Part shown: in pieces, positions 10,765 through 23,230 of the stretch | Position numbering within the stretch: position 1 is the stretch's first letter | Layout: every line of letters begins with the position of its first letter | NCBI RefSeq assembly: GCF_009727055.1 | Contig: NC_052354.1 | Span: forward strand, 293,302 to 357,301 | Length of the DNA: 64,000 nucleotides | Direction: 5' to 3' | Origin: Benincasa hispida | Lineage: Eukaryota > Streptophyta > Magnoliopsida > Cucurbitales > Cucurbitaceae | Notes under the pieces: generated by a model | Seen by the model: only the letters and a program-made list of their open reading frames with translations | The model's database searches: none | What the model was told of the DNA's origin: nothing | Made by a program: the position numbers and the translations under genes

Positions 10765-12261
10765 TGATAACTTGTAAAAATACAAGTTATCTTTACTCTT
10801 AAGTTAGAACAATTAGGGTTTTTAATGATAAACTCTCCTCATTTTTAATAAAAACGCATGGATTTACTTAAACAATAGTAATTTCATGTAAAAGAAGTTT
10901 ATCACTAAAAATCGCGGCACTAACGCACTACTTTGCAAGATTTCAACGCAAGAACTGACAATAACGCATTAGACAAGTGCCGCAGGAAACACGCTAACAC
11001 ATGAGCCATGCATCGGAGGGAATTCAATGCATAGAAGATTCATTGCTCCGGGCTGATTGTGTCACATCACCACGGCAAGCATGGGTACCTGCAATAGGCG
11101 GCATCTGAAAAGTTTCCAGAGGTCAGGCAGCCGACCAGAACATGGAGTTTAATGCTAACCAGGGCATGGATTTAAATGCAACCCATCCTCCAAGTGGCGA
11201 GACCAACGCCTATAAATACTTAAAGACCCTCCAAAATTAAGGGTTCAGACAATTAGAAGCTCCATACTCTCTGTAAATTTGTACACTTAGTTTTAGTTTG
11301 TACAAGTTGTGCCAAGGTGTAAGACGATTGAAGGAGCTGAGAACCACCACCACCGCTGGCCACGAAGTGGAGAAAGTTATTCTTAAGAAAGATACTCTGT
11401 CCTTGGCTCTTTAAAGTGATTGTACACAACAAGATTGAGCCAAAGAACTACAAGAGATTGTATTCTTTGGCTTGACTCAGTTTCTCTCTTAATATCATTT
11501 TCATTTCATTTTGATTGAATATAGTTCTTTGTAAAGACTCATTGATCCTTTATAAAATTCATATATTTGATCATCACTTTTACTATTGTTTATCTTCTGT
11601 TTATGTTGAAAGCATTAGTACTTCATGCATAATTCTATTCCAACGCCTAAACCAACTTGGTGAAAGTTTCTTTACTTAGTTGTTCGAAAGAATAGCTAAG
11701 CCGCATTAAGTAGAACGCCTAATACAGCTAGAGATAGATTTACTGGTGTTTCTTACATTCTAAGTTAGATGCATGCACCGTAGAGATAGGCGTGTATGTT
11801 ATTCGCATTGAGAAGTGTTGAATGATGTTTAACGCATGAACAGAAAGATAAGCAACCCATCCCATTTCATCCACATTACATCAGTTGTGTGCAATTATCT
11901 TTAACCGATACATCCACCTACTTAAATTCCATTTTCACACGATCCTTCATTTTTCACTCAACTCTTTTGTATTGTCTTGTACAGACATGGCATGTTAGTA
12001 TAAATAATACATCTTTCACATTTATTTAGGAAAAACCTCCTACTGCAAGTACAACGCATAATCTGTATTAGTGAAACTGAATCCCTGTGATCGACCCTAG
12101 ACTTGCCAGGAACCAATATTAGATTTATACTTGGGTTTAATCTAGGAAAACTTGAACGTTATTATAAGGAGTTGTGTGCCTTCTGTGCATAATACTAACG
12201 CCTCAACGTGTTGCATTCATTTAAACGCATCAAGCAGAACGCAACACTTAGACTTCGAACA
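10765..12261 (+). mobile_element. Ty3/gypsy solo LTR with perfect 5-bp target duplication
   Basis: It starts TGATAACTTGTA and ends CTTCGAACA, and is flanked on both sides by GTTAT (10760-10764 and 12262-12266). The interior matches other gypsy LTRs in the window: a CCTATAAATACTT TATA box near 11210, many AACGCAT/GCGTT words, and GATCGACCCTAGACTTGCCAGGAACC near 12095 (compare 48600 and, inverted, 18420). No coding sequence lies between the ends, so it is a solo LTR left by LTR-LTR recombination. A perfect 11-bp stem with an AAAA loop occupies 10766-10791 at its extreme 5' end. Confidence 0.9.
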
Positions 12262-12471
12262 GTTATCCACTTTCCACCAATGGTTTAAAAAACTAAGCTA
12301 AATTTTGAGAATAAAAAAAATGTAGCTTCCAAAAAGTTGTATTTGAAATTTGGCTAAGAATTCAACCATTGTTTTTTAAAAAAGATACAAATCATGGTAA
12401 GAAATGTAGATGATATAGGCTTAATTTCCAAAAACAAAAAACAAAAAACAAAATTGTTACCAAACGGAGTC
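12262..12471 (+). repeat. MITE, right half
   Basis: This resumes with GTTATCCACTTTCCACCAATGG and runs through AAGAATTCAACCATTG and AGGCTTAATTTCCAAAAAC to the terminus GTTACCAAACGGAG, which is complementary to the left end TTTGGTAAC at 10672. With 10668-10764 it reconstitutes one MITE of about 300 bases. Confidence 0.75.
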
Positions 12472-12960
12472 TTAGTTTTTATGTTTTGATTTTTGTTTCA
12501 ATTTAGTCCCTAAGTTTCAAAACGATACAATTTTAACCTTGAGATTTGAATTTTGTTTCAATTTGATCCATAAATTGCAAGATATTACATTTTTTATCTT
12601 TCTTTTTGTAATTAAATACCCACTTTCAATTCAATGTTTATTATTAATTTAAAATAATTATGCAGTAAAATTTTAAATTTAATATTAGACGTGAGTAAAA
12701 TTTTAAATTTAATATTAGACGTGATGAAAAGTAGTCAAATGCAATTAATTATAATTCTTAAATTCTTTAAAATTTATTAATGTAGATTAACACTAAATAT
12801 GAAAATTTGAGATTAACAGGATAATGCCGTAAATCTAAGGACGATGAACTGAGATTACTAAATTTGTAACATTTTAAAACTTAGACATAAAATTTAAAAA
12901 TGAAAAATATATTTTTCTTACTTAAAAAAAATATTTTTCTCGTAAAAAACAAACACTAAA
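12472..12960. other. Intergenic A+T-rich DNA upstream of DUF247 gene 1
   Basis: No gene seen. A 31-bp unit containing AAATTTAATATTAGACGTGA is directly duplicated at about 12664-12725. The area has other TTTAGTCCCTAAGTTTC-type repeat remnants. Confidence 0.5.
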
Positions 12961-12964
12961 AAAG

Positions 12965-12970
12965 CACGTG
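12965..12970 (+). promoter_or_regulatory. G-box (CACGTG) in the DUF247 gene 1 promoter
   Basis: CACGTG sits in GCACGTGACAAAAT, 121 bases before the ATG at 13086. The same word in ACACGTGACAAAAT lies exactly 121 bases before the ATG of the second DUF247 gene, while surrounding bases differ. G-boxes bind bZIP and bHLH factors. Use by this gene is inference from the conserved spacing. Confidence 0.5.
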
Positions 12971-13085
12971 ACAAAATGTTCTGAAAAGAAAAATCTTATC
13001 CACTTTATTCATGAATCAAATCAGATATTTGGCGCTGCTTTAGATTCCCCAACACAGCCATACCCCGACCTTCACTCTCTCGGAA

Positions 13086-14666
13086 ATGGCTTCGGTCGAC
13101 AAATCTCAGTGGGTGCATCAAATCAACGACCTTATTGACCAAAATGCCCTCCTCCCCGCCTCTCAGACCCCCATTTCCGTCGTCCGGCTGCCAGAATCCG
13201 TCCACGACGGCAACCCGGCGGCGTTTCTTCCCCGCCATGTCGCGTTCGGACCGTACCACCATTTCCGTCCAGAGCTTTACAATATGGAGTTGTTCAAACT
13301 TGGGAAAGCCAAGAATCTGAATTGGAGTCCCCAACTCCATAAGCTGGCAGATCAGCTTATGCCATTGGAGCTCAAAATCCGAGCCTGTTTCGATCAAACC
13401 CTTGAAATTAATGGCGAAACCTTATCATGGGTACTCCTCATTGATGGTTTGTTTCTAATTCATCTACTTCAAAATAAGTATAACAATCATCCCCTTGAGT
13501 TTCCTTTAGGGATATATTATGGGAAGTTGTGGTCTGAGTTTGAGATTGTTAGTGATATGGTGAAGCTTGAGAATCAGATTCCATTGTTTGTTCTCAATGA
13601 AATTTGCCCCAAAGAGCCCATCAACTTCTTGGCTCCTTTTATGTACCAATTTTCTGCGTCTGTTTCCCCATTTCAATTGCCCATTTTTAACCCTGAATTG
13701 GAATGTTTTGGATTCTCCTCTAATTTGCCTGAAATCTTCAATTTGTCTCACCATTTGCTACATTTCCTCTATTCTCTGATTTTACTTATTCCCGATGAGG
13801 TAGTTGTGGCTTATTGTATGCGATTGGATACTTCTTCTGCTGCTGCTGCCGAACTTCTAAGTGAGAGCTTGAACATTTTGGGCTCTGTTATTAACATAGC
13901 CTTCATTCAACAAGTCAAAGAGACCTTTGGTTTAATTCAACGCTTGTTTAGGCTTTTGAGTTCTATAACTAAACCAAATTTGGCAGAGAAACACCACCCC
14001 CCGCTCCTAATTATCCCTTCTGCATCAGACTTGAAATCTGCTGGAGTCACTTTCAAATCCACCAAAAATGGGATTCTGAAGTGTTTTTTTAATGAGTCAA
14101 CGCTCACTCTAACATTGCCTTGTATTCATCTTGATGGGTTCTCTCAAGTTTTGCTCAAGAATCTAGTGGCATTTGAAGCAATGACAGAGCTGAATCCGCC
14201 TTGTTTGGTCAATTACGTTTCGCTGATGAATGGGTTGTTGAGAAATTCCAAAGACTTGAAGGTTTTGGAGAAAGCAGGGATCGTTCATAACCATTTGAAC
14301 AGTGAAGAAGAGGCTGTGGAGCTGTTTAATGGGGTTGAGAACTCAACCAGAAGCTTGAAGAAAGAAAGCGTTTTGAAAATCCATCTCAAGAGTGGTCTTA
14401 ATTTTGAGACTGGAAGTAAGTTCATTCAAGATGTCAAGATGAGCTATGAAATGGGATTGGGGGCCTTGGCTGAGGAGATCAACAAATTCTATGGTAATTG
14501 CTGGAGAATGAAGATGAAGAAATTTATGTCTATTGTATTCAAGTGTTTTGCCATTCTTCTTGTTGTCTTCCTCATTGTTCTTGTGATTGCTCGATTTGTT
14601 TGCAATTTCCTTAGCTGCCCTTTGGGAATATTTAAAACTAGCATTGCTCTTCATAAGATGTTCTGA
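13086..14666 (+). CDS. DUF247 (UPF0481) membrane-anchored protein, copy 1
   Basis: This is a single-exon, uninterrupted 526-residue protein, within the usual 400-550 range of DUF247 proteins. Family signatures visible are: RLPESVHDG at about 34-42, the FGPYHH box at 54-59 (the family's IGPxHHG-like box), SWVLLIDGLFLIHLL at 114-128, KLENQIPLFVL at 160-170, and the C-terminal NCWRMKMKKF leading into one hydrophobic helix at about 483-509. The N-terminus has no signal peptide, so it is probably a C-tail-anchored plasma-membrane protein facing the cytosol. Molecular function is unknown for the family; in grasses two DUF247 genes at each of S and Z are self-incompatibility determinants. The ATG is supported by alignment with copy 2 and by the homologous leader. 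It is most like copy 2, with the main differences around residues 238-258. Several shorter frames on both strands overlap it and are shadows. Confidence 0.93.
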   Translation: MASVDKSQWVHQINDLIDQNALLPASQTPISVVRLPESVHDGNPAAFLPRHVAFGPYHHFRPELYNMELFKLGKAKNLNWSPQLHKLADQLMPLELKIRACFDQTLEINGETLSWVLLIDGLFLIHLLQNKYNNHPLEFPLGIYYGKLWSEFEIVSDMVKLENQIPLFVLNEICPKEPINFLAPFMYQFSASVSPFQLPIFNPELECFGFSSNLPEIFNLSHHLLHFLYSLILLIPDEVVVAYCMRLDTSSAAAAELLSESLNILGSVINIAFIQQVKETFGLIQRLFRLLSSITKPNLAEKHHPPLLIIPSASDLKSAGVTFKSTKNGILKCFFNESTLTLTLPCIHLDGFSQVLLKNLVAFEAMTELNPPCLVNYVSLMNGLLRNSKDLKVLEKAGIVHNHLNSEEEAVELFNGVENSTRSLKKESVLKIHLKSGLNFETGSKFIQDVKMSYEMGLGALAEEINKFYGNCWRMKMKKFMSIVFKCFAILLVVFLIVLVIARFVCNFLSCPLGIFKTSIALHKMF

Positions 14667-15130
14667 GGTTAATTAAGTATCGGTATAATATTAAAATTAA
14701 CTTCACCTATAAATTGATCTAAGATAGTATTAGGATAGCAAGTTCAAGAAATTTTATGTTCAAATCCAAGTTCAAGAAATTTTATGTTCAAATCCCTGTA
14801 ATGTTATATCTATAGAATGTTAAAGTATTGTAATATTAAATTTAACTTCACCTATTAGTATGACTACTTGCACTAAGAATATTATTTGGAAATCACGAAG
14901 TAGTTGACGAACCTTGTTAGTATAGTTATACTGGCTATTGTTTTTCTCTAGAAAAACCGTTGTACATCATTTTGTTACTCTTGTTAAGGGTGTTACGGTC
15001 GTCTCCATTATTTCTATCTGGAGAATATATTTTTCCTTATTTGTTGCAGATTTTCAACAAGGGTCTGTTTTGGTAACCATGAAGATTCTCTGCCTTATGG
15101 ACTTATTTCCTTTTATCCCTCTTATATATT
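14667..15130. other. 3' flank of DUF247 gene 1, short direct repeat
   Basis: Probable 3' UTR and intergenic DNA. A 28-bp unit, AGTTCAAGAAATTTTATGTT plus CAAATCC, is directly repeated at about 14740-14796. I see no coding sequence. Confidence 0.5.
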
Positions 15131-15720
15131 TGTAATATTCTTGTCTTGTTTAATATTTTTTAGAGAAAAAAATGTGGTCCGTGAGAAGATAAAGAGTCGT
15201 GTGTATCCCTCTACGTAAGGGATGTTTCGTATACACTTGGTGTACGGCTGAAAAGTCATATTCTTTCGATGGTGTGATTTTGCAGAAAAGTTATTGTATT
15301 GATTCTTACTTAGAAGAGTCTATTTAGGGGGAGCCTAAACAAACTTGGTTGAAGGATGTTTCAATTAATAGGTGAAAAGAGTGATGTGACATCAAGATAA
15401 TGAGCCCCAAGTTTAGAGGGACCTAAACGTTTTGTGCATCAAGAGAGAAAGCTTCAAGTTTAAGAGGAGTCTAAACTCTTCATTAGGAGTAACCTCTTTG
15501 GAAATCATATGGTAGTGGAGTTCCATTAGATAAGTACTACTTTGTAATCGTTAAACTCTTATTAGTGAAGTTCTTTTCATCGAGTACTCTACCCCCTGAT
15601 GTAGGTGTGATTACACCAAGCTAGGTTATCAATTTCCTTGTGTTTGTTCTTTATGTTCTTTTATGTTTGATTTAATATCCGAAAGCCAAAATGATCTTAG
15701 TCTAAATTTTGTAAGATCAT
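15131..15720 (+). repeat. Possible decayed copia LTR remnant
   Basis: Sequences such as AAGAGTCGTGTGTATCCCTC, AAGTTTAGAGGGACCTAAAC and the closing GTGTGATTACACCAAGCTAGG resemble the 3' parts of plant copia LTRs, but no clean ends, target duplication or coding partner is seen. The call is tentative. Confidence 0.3.
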
Positions 15721-16714
15721 TTAAACATCAAGATGCTTAACATTTTACTCAGTTTGTAAGCATGATCGCAAAGAACAAGTAAAATATATAAAAACAATAT
15801 TGCAAAAGGATTGTGATCGAATATGGTAAGATCGCAGCTAAAATAAATTGAGAATAATAATGAAGTAGAAGAAGGGCGAAAGAAAATACACAGTGATTTT
15901 ATGTGGAAAACTCCTAGACAAATTATGGAAAAAACTAGAGGCAAAAATAGAAAAATCCCACTATATAAAATATGAGTTATAAACGTTCTATCTTATGAAG
16001 AAATAACAAGCTCTCCTGTAAGAATAAACTCTCTCTATTTAGTTCTCTCACACTTTGTTCATGTATTGAAGGATTTGGGATGATCTGGCAGTAGCCCAAA
16101 TAAACCCAATAACTCAAAATTCACCTTACACAATATGAAGAATCTAAAGTCACAAATTAGCCTTAGACAATATGGACGATTTAATGGGTCACAAATTGAT
16201 ATTGAACTAAATATAAGATTCAATGACCCAAATTGTCTTTCAGATTCCTCTTGAATGATAGAGAAACATTTTGAGGAATAAAGAAGATTATTTAATAAAC
16301 AAGTAGTCATTTAACAAAAACGGAGTTATCTAAAAAGAAACGATCAAAATGATGTCACACTCCAAAACCTATACAAGTCTTTAACAAGCTATGTCCATTA
16401 GGTTCCCATGGGAATTTTTCTCCGTTACTTTTTTTTTTATTTTTTTTTTAAAAAAATCAATTAATTTAAATCACTAATGTGAACAAATTTTAATTAAATA
16501 ATTAACTTTATCACTAAATTTTTTACTATTAAATTGTTTATTATGGTTAGTTTTATATGACAATTTGAATTTAAAGATAAATTACTCAAAATTTAGCCTA
16601 AAAAAACTAATTAATTTTTAGTAGAAAGAAATAAATGTAAATCAAATTATTCACATATATAACTAAATTTAAATATTAATTTTAAACATATTCATTACCT
16701 TTCCCTATAAATAA
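15721..16714. other. A+T-rich intergenic DNA
   Basis: No gene recognised. Small frames on the minus strand (15717-15944, 16059-16310) lack family features. There is a homopolymer run (T-rich, then A) near 16425-16455. Confidence 0.5.
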
Positions 16715-16729
16715 TCAAATTTGAAATTT

Positions 16730-18279
16730 AAAAGTAATATTTATATAATAACCTGACATTGTTCTACTATGCTCCTTCTTTTCCCCCTCCACAGTCTTTC
16801 CACTGCGCAATGTCACAACCTGACATTGCTCCTTACCTGATCCCCCTGAGTTGCGTGGAAGTTTGGTAGAACTTGGCAACGCCCCTTGCGGTCTACTTTT
16901 CAGCTCACTCGCAATCTGGCCCATTTGCAATTCGAGGTTGCGGATGGACGTAGCCTGACTTTGAAGCACTGTCTCGTTTTTCTCTATATATTGCTTCAAT
17001 AGGCTCTCTAGAGAAATAGACTGCGATGGTTGTTGTGAGCTACTTGCTTGATTGCTCTGTTGATTGTTGTTGCGTTGGAAGAATCCTGGTGGCCCTTCTT
17101 TTTGCGCCACAGATTGAAAATTTTGTTGTTGATTCTTCCAGGCAAAATTGGGGTGGTTTCTCCACCTGGGGTCGTAAGTGTTTGAAAAGGGATTATTCTT
17201 TACAAAATATACATACTGTGGATTTTGCGAGCAATCTTCCATCGTATGCCCATCACTGCAAGTTGCACACCTTGTGGTGTTTTGACTTATTGCGTTGATT
17301 TGCCACCTTGCGGTGTTGGGCTGCTAATCGCCATTCCTTGAATCAAATTTATCATTGCGGCCATTTGGTTTTGTAATGAAATAATTGCACCGTTGTTTGC
17401 ATCAGAATCTTTAAGTCTCAATCTCTGGTCACTCTCCCTCCAGTCTTCATGGTTCTTGGAGATGCGGTCCAGGATATTCTTCACCTCATCGTAAGTTTTG
17501 TCAAGCAGACCACCAACAGCTGCCACATTAGCAGCGGTCTGTGAAGCGGGATTCAAACCGTGATAGAAAATTTCCATTTGAAGGCAGTTTGATAACCCAT
17601 TATGCGGACAATTCTGAACCAGCCTTTTAAACCTCACCCAAGCATCACTGAGCTATTCATCCATATCTTATTCAAAATTTGTAATAAGCTTCCTTCGTCT
17701 TGCGTTCTCGGTAGATGGAAAATACTTTTTCATGAATTTCTCCACTACCTGCTCCCAAGAAGTAATCTCTCCTGGTTCGATCGAATAAGCCCATTTCCTA
17801 GCCTGATCACAGAGAGAAAATGGGAACAACGTTAGTCGAACTTCCTCAGCAGAGATGTTCGGGAACATAAAAGTATTGCAGATTTCAATAAAACTTCGGA
17901 GGTGGGCGTGCGGATCCTCGCCACGCCTTCCTCCGAATTGACCTGCAGTCAGGATCATCTGCAGCATCACTAGTTTCATCTCGAATCTACTTTCATCGAG
18001 GGCAGGCCTCATGATTCCTGGAGAGAAATCGTAGAGGTTTGGCGATGTATAGTCTCTAATGGGCCTATTACGATCATTTGCCAACAGAATCGGATTCGCC
18101 ATGACATTATTATCATTTGGTGCTCTACCTCCAGGCTGCTTCGCCATCTCTTCTTTGTCTGATTGTGGTTGTTGTTGGTGGTCTCTTAATCTCCTTCGAA
18201 ATGTTCTCTCAATCTCCGGGTCGTAGTTCGCTAGAGATTGAGAGTTCTGCAAAGAAATCACAAAAATTACCGTTAACAA
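16730..18279 (-). pseudogene. Ty3/gypsy (Athila-like) gag, broken
   Basis: The minus strand encodes NPILLANDRNRPIRDYTSP, the capsid segment GEDPHAHLRSFIEICNTF, then RLTLFPFSLCDQARKWAYS and KFMKKYFPSTENARRRKL, typical of the retrotransposon gag domain of the Athila/Tat branch. Further on come MEIFYHGLNPASQTA and a zinc knuckle (CATCSDGHTMEDC, near 17235-17275). It is dead: two in-frame stops near 17668 and 17652 and a frameshift near 17285. The sequence stops matching near 16730, so all of pol is missing. A closely related gag lies on the plus strand at 48835-49437. Confidence 0.88.
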
Positions 18280-18294
18280 ACTATTTTGTCGAAG

Positions 18295-18312
18295 TCCCCG
18301 GCAACAGTGCCA
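18295..18312 (-). other. Primer-binding site, tRNA-Asp type
   Basis: On the minus strand this reads TGGCACTGTTGCCGGGGA, differing at two positions from the complement of the plant tRNA-Asp 3' end (TGGCGCCGTTGCCGGGGA). It lies six bases after the end of the LTR at 18319. tRNA-Asp priming is characteristic of Athila-like gypsy elements. Confidence 0.8.
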
Positions 18313-18318
18313 AAAACT

Positions 18319-19975
18319 TGATGCTCGTTATTTATGAAGTGGAAATATGGATGATATATGTTGATGGATTGCGTTGTTCATTCAAGTTTCCCAGCGGAAT
18401 TCAAGTGTAAATTCCTCTGAGTTTCCTGGTAAGTCCAGGGTCGAACACAGGGACTTGTGAAAATAGTTGCGTTGGTGATTTTTATGAAGACTTGCGATAA
18501 CCAGTTAAATAAATAAATCGTTGGGTTTGTTGTTTGCGTTGATGAAAATAAATAACAAATACGGTGGAGTTTGAAAAGATTTGGTAAACGGGAAATGCGA
18601 TGAATATGCGGTGAATGGATTGAGAAAAGTTTCGGCTAACACTCCCTAGAATGCATTCATGCTTTGTGATCATGCAACATGTATACAATAGTAAACCACC
18701 TCTCGGCATGAATGCTACGTCTTCTAATACTAGAACGCATGCAATATATATGCAATAAGTCTACAGGGTTTACACATAAACCTCTGTTCCTATTTATGCG
18801 ATGACGAAATGACATCCACATAAATATGCGACCATATAATATCATACCTATTCCTAGGGTGCATGCGATGCAATGTTGACAAACAGAGCTTATCTCTAAG
18901 TCCCTATCTCTTGTTTATGCAAGCCTAATCTTGCTCTTTCGAGTCCAGATTCTAACTTAGCTCTCTCGAGACATTAGGTTCTTTCTTTAGACTCTCTCTC
19001 GAGTAACTCTAAAGGGTATTTTACACAGCATAGAACAAGACAATCGCAAGCAATGAACTTTCTAGGTCATGTTAGCTTAGTTCTTCTCAACCCATTCGAC
19101 TAGCTTACTACTCATGCGTATTAAGAGAGTGAGCAGATGTAAAAATAGAACTTCCATTGAATAGATATGAAGATGAAGTACAAATAACAATGCAAGTATA
19201 ATAAGAAGCCTGGTAGCAATTTCTTGCTGCCAGGCGTTTACACTGTTTCTTCTTGTACTCTAAAGATAATCTCGCTCTCGCAAGAGTCGGTTCGCTTCCT
19301 ACTCTTACGCCCCAAGGTTCTCTCTCAAGTTTCCCTGGGCGATCTTTGGTGCCACCACTCTTCTTTTGATCTGCCGTAAGATGGAAAAGAAAACTATGAA
19401 CAGAAGCAACTAGTTAACTCGTCAACCGATCAACTCCTTTTCTGAAGAATGCACTTGGTATTTATAGAGCATCCATGGTGAAAGGCGGCTTCTCTCTCCC
19501 AGTTGTACAGATGGGACAACTTTAATTCCTGATTGACGCGCCGAATAATTATCACCGATAAGGCTGAATGTACTTCGTGATCGTTATCGGCTGTCATCTT
19601 AATTTGGATTCGACTATCATCAGCTTTCTGTCCCATCATTCTTAATTGGCCTTTCGCCCGGATGCGTCCACCATGTTGCGCTGACCAAGTTGCGGTGATC
19701 CTTCTCTGGCGAATGTTTGCGAGCAAGATCAATGCAAAGCTTTGCGGTGAAGTTGCGCTCGACCAGTGAATTCCTACGATCACCATCTTTGCATTGCGTT
19801 AACGCATATTCTACACAAAAATATAAAGATCAACTATTCTAATGCGTTGGACGCATGCGACTGCAATATTATAGAATTTATGCTTAATGGACGCAATTTA
19901 TCATATTTCATCAACGCAATCTAACATTGTTTATAAACTTAGCACTATGATAACGTGCATTTCTGCCCATTATCA
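18319..19975 (-). mobile_element. Ty3/gypsy 5' LTR (1657 bp)
   Basis: On the minus strand it begins TGATAATGGGCAGAAATGCA at 19975 and ends CGAGCATCA at 18319, directly before the primer-binding site. A TATA box (CTATAAATACC) lies near 19455 on the minus strand. The CCCTGGACTTACCAGGAAA block near 18425-18440 and many TGCGTT/AACGCA words are shared with the LTRs at 10765, 47344 and 49442. It is inserted in a copia LTR whose remaining piece starts at 19976. Open frames inside are not genes. Confidence 0.88.
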
Positions 19976-20307
19976 CTCATGTCATAATATGTACGAATTA
20001 GGATCACATCGTATGTAGCACTTTACAACTCTTTGTAACAACTACAGAGTAGGCCGCATCCAATGGTGTTACCAGAATAAGGTACCCAACCTCATTTATG
20101 TACCATAGATCATTTTGACTATTTGCTCGAACCCGATCCACTCTGTATGTCTCCACATAAAGTTCAAGTACTCATACAATAGTCATGGGTCTTAGTTTAT
20201 TGGATTTAGACTTTCATACAATTTATGAGATCAATAACAAGTATATTGATAATAGAAAATGTTTATCATTTTACAAACTGCGAGTTTTTAGGACATAAAA
20301 CCCAACA
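19976..20307 (-). mobile_element. Copia LTR fragment (outer end)
   Basis: It runs from CTCATGTCATAATATG to the terminus AAAACCCAACA at 20307 (TGTTGGGTTTT on the minus strand). It parallels 1865-2190, including the GTAGGCCGCATCC-like and ATCCACTCTGTATGTCTCCACAT boxes. It is cut on the left by the gypsy LTR and followed directly by an unrelated plus-strand copia pol. Confidence 0.75.
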
Positions 20308-23230
20308 AGAAGAATTATTAAGAATTCAAATGGACATCCATTGAAGAGCCAGGAGATTCTTCAATCTAATGAATTATCATGTGATGCTTGCTCTCAAGGT
20401 AAATTAATAATTAGACCATTGCCAGCTAAAGTGGGAACTGAATCACCTGCATTTTTAGAACAAATTTAACCCATTAAGTAGACCATTTAGATATTTTATG
20501 GTATTAGTAGATGCATCCAGTAGATGGTCACATGTGTTATTGTTATCAAGTCGAAATCTTGTATTTACAAGATTACTTGCTCAAATAATTATGTTAAGAG
20601 CATAATGTCCTGATTATACAATTAAGATCATTTGTCTTGATACTGTTGGTGAATTTACATCCCAAACATTTGATAATTATTGTATGTTAATTGGGATAAG
20701 TGTTGAACATCTTGTAGCTCATTTTCATACACAAAATGGTTTAGCAGAATCATTTATGAATCGTCCACAATTATTTGTAAAACCATTACTAATGAGAGCT
20801 AAGCTTCCTCATATGTATAGGGATATGTTATTTTACATGCATCGTCACTTGTACGTATTAGGCCAGTAGCTTATCATAAATACTCATCATTATAATTAGC
20901 TTATGGCCAATGGCTAAATATTTTTCATCTGAGAATTTTTTGATGTGTAGTATATGTTCTAATAGCTCCACCACAACGCACTAAGATGGGTCCTCAAAGA
21001 AGGTTAGGAATATATGTTAGATATGATTTTTCATCAATTATTAAATATCTTGAACATCTGACAGGTGATACATTTGATTTGCTGACTGCCATTTTAATGA
21101 GACAAAATTTTCAACATTGCGGGGAGAAATTAAATTGAAAAAAGAAATTACATGGAATGCATCGTTATTGTCTCATTTAGATCCCCATACAAATCAATGT
21201 AAACTTGAAGTTCAGAAAATAATTCATTTGCAAAATATAGCAAATCAGTTACCAGATGCATTTATAGATGCTAAGAAAGTAACTAAATCACATATACCAG
21301 CTGCACATGTTCAATTGAAAATTGATATCCCAACACAGCAAGTTGTCACTAATGAGTTTGAAAAGTGTGGTAGACCAATGGATTCTAAAGATTAAAATCC
21401 TCGAAAACAAAAAATAATTAATAATAAAAAAGACTTGGTTGGGGTTGTAAATACCCATAAAGAAATCCTTGACATGACTAGTGAGGAAGGTCAGATGCCT
21501 AAAATAATAATGAAATTTCAATAAACTATGTCATGATAGGAAAAAGATGAAACCGGACTCATGTAGTTATTGAAAATATTTTTATGTATAATGTTGCTCT
21601 TGATATTATATCTTAAAATGAGGATTCTGAACCAAAATCCGTTGAAGAATGTCAACATAGAAAAGAATGACATCAATGGAAAGAAGCAATCAAGGCAGAA
21701 TTAACCTCACTTTCAAACGTCAGGTTTGTGAACCAGTAGTTCAAACACCAGAAGGCGTCAAATCTGTAGAATACAAATGGGTATTTGTGGGGAAAAGAAA
21801 TGAAAATAATGAGGCCACAACATATAAAGTAAGACTAGTTGCACAAGATTTTTCACAAGACCTGATATTGATTATGAAGAGACATATTCTCCAATGGTGG
21901 ATACAATTACACCAAGATATTTAATTGACCTAACTGTGTATGAAAGTCTGGGTATGTATTTTATGGATGTAGTCACACCATATTTGTATGGATCTCTTGA
22001 TAATAATATTTATATAAGAATCCCAAAAGGATTTAAGGTACCTGACACATATAGATCAAATTCCTGGGAATTGTATTCAATAAAGTTACAAAAATCACGA
22101 TATGGATTGAAAGAATCAGAACAGATGTGGTACAATCGTCTGAGTGGATATTTATTGAAAGAAGAATATCAAAATAATCCAATATACCATTGTATTTTTA
22201 TAAAGAAATCACGATCAAAATTTTCTATTATAACTATATATGTTGATGACTTAAATATAATTGGAACTTCTGAAGAGCTTTCAAAGGAAATAGAATATCT
22301 TAATAAAGAACTTGAGATGAAAAATCTCGGAAAAACAAAATTTTGCCTTGGTTTTCAAATTGAGCGTTTAGCAGATGAGATATTTATTCATCAGTCAACT
22401 TATATAGGAAAAATTTTGAAAAGATTTTATATGGACAAAGCATGTCCATTGAACATTCCAATTGAAGTTCGTTCACTAGATGTAAAGAAAGATATATTTT
22501 GACCTCAAGATAATAACGAAAAACTTCTTGGTCCTGAAGTACCATATCTTAGTGCAATTGGTGCACTTATGTATCTTGTTAATAATACAAGACTAGATAT
22601 TGCATTTTCAGTAAACTTATTAGCTAGATATAGTTATTTTCCAACAAAAAGACATTGGAATGAAATTAAGAATATACTTTGTTATCTCCAATGAACGAAT
22701 GATATGAGTTTGTTTTATTCAAATAAATCAAATTTTGATCAAGTTTTTATGCATATTTTGTATATTTATCTAATCTACATAAAATTAGATCTCAAATCTA
22801 TTCACATGTGGAGGAACTGCTATATCATGGCGATCAATGAAACATACCATAACGGTCACTTCCTCAAATCATGCTGAAATTCTTGCAGTTCACGAAGCTA
22901 GTCGAGAATGTATATGGTTAAGATCATCGACTCAACACATTCGTGAAACATGTAGCTTGTCTTCTAGTAAAAACCTTTCAATGTTATTATACGAAGACAA
23001 CACAACATTGTATAACCCAAATCAAAAGAAAGGAGATAGAACAAAGTATATTTCACCAAAACTTTTCTACACTTATGATCTCGAAGAAAATGGTGACATC
23101 ACAGTACAATAATTTTTTTCAAATGATAACCTGGCCGACTTATTTACAAAAGCATTACCTACCGCAACCTTTGAAAAAATGGTATACAAAATTGGAATGC
23201 GGCGATTCAGAATCTCAATTAATGTTTCCA
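20308..23230 (+). pseudogene. Ty1/copia pol: integrase, RT, RNase H (broken, second family)
   Basis: Three-frame reading gives HPLKSQEILQSNELSCDACS (pre-integrase zinc region, near 20340), FRYFMVLVDASSRWSHV and NGLAESFMN (integrase core), YVRYDF-type linker, then RT from EYKWVFVGKRNENNEAT (21765) with YVDD at 22239-22250. RNase H follows from about 22520 to 23230, ending NLADLFTKALPTATF. Many stops and frameshifts exist, for example between 20880 and 21117, near 21885, at 22501, near 22690 and at 23112. Gag, protease and the 5' LTR are absent. The protein differs from the 2302-3973 family, so it is another copia lineage. Confidence 0.88.

Noticed and set aside
13005..13397. Antisense 130-codon frame over the start of DUF247 gene 1
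   Set aside because: Shadow of a conserved coding region. The equivalent antisense frame is not kept in gene 2.
19430..19786. 118-codon minus-strand frame
   Set aside because: It lies within the gypsy LTR and is not conserved in the sister LTRs at 10765, 47344 or 49442.
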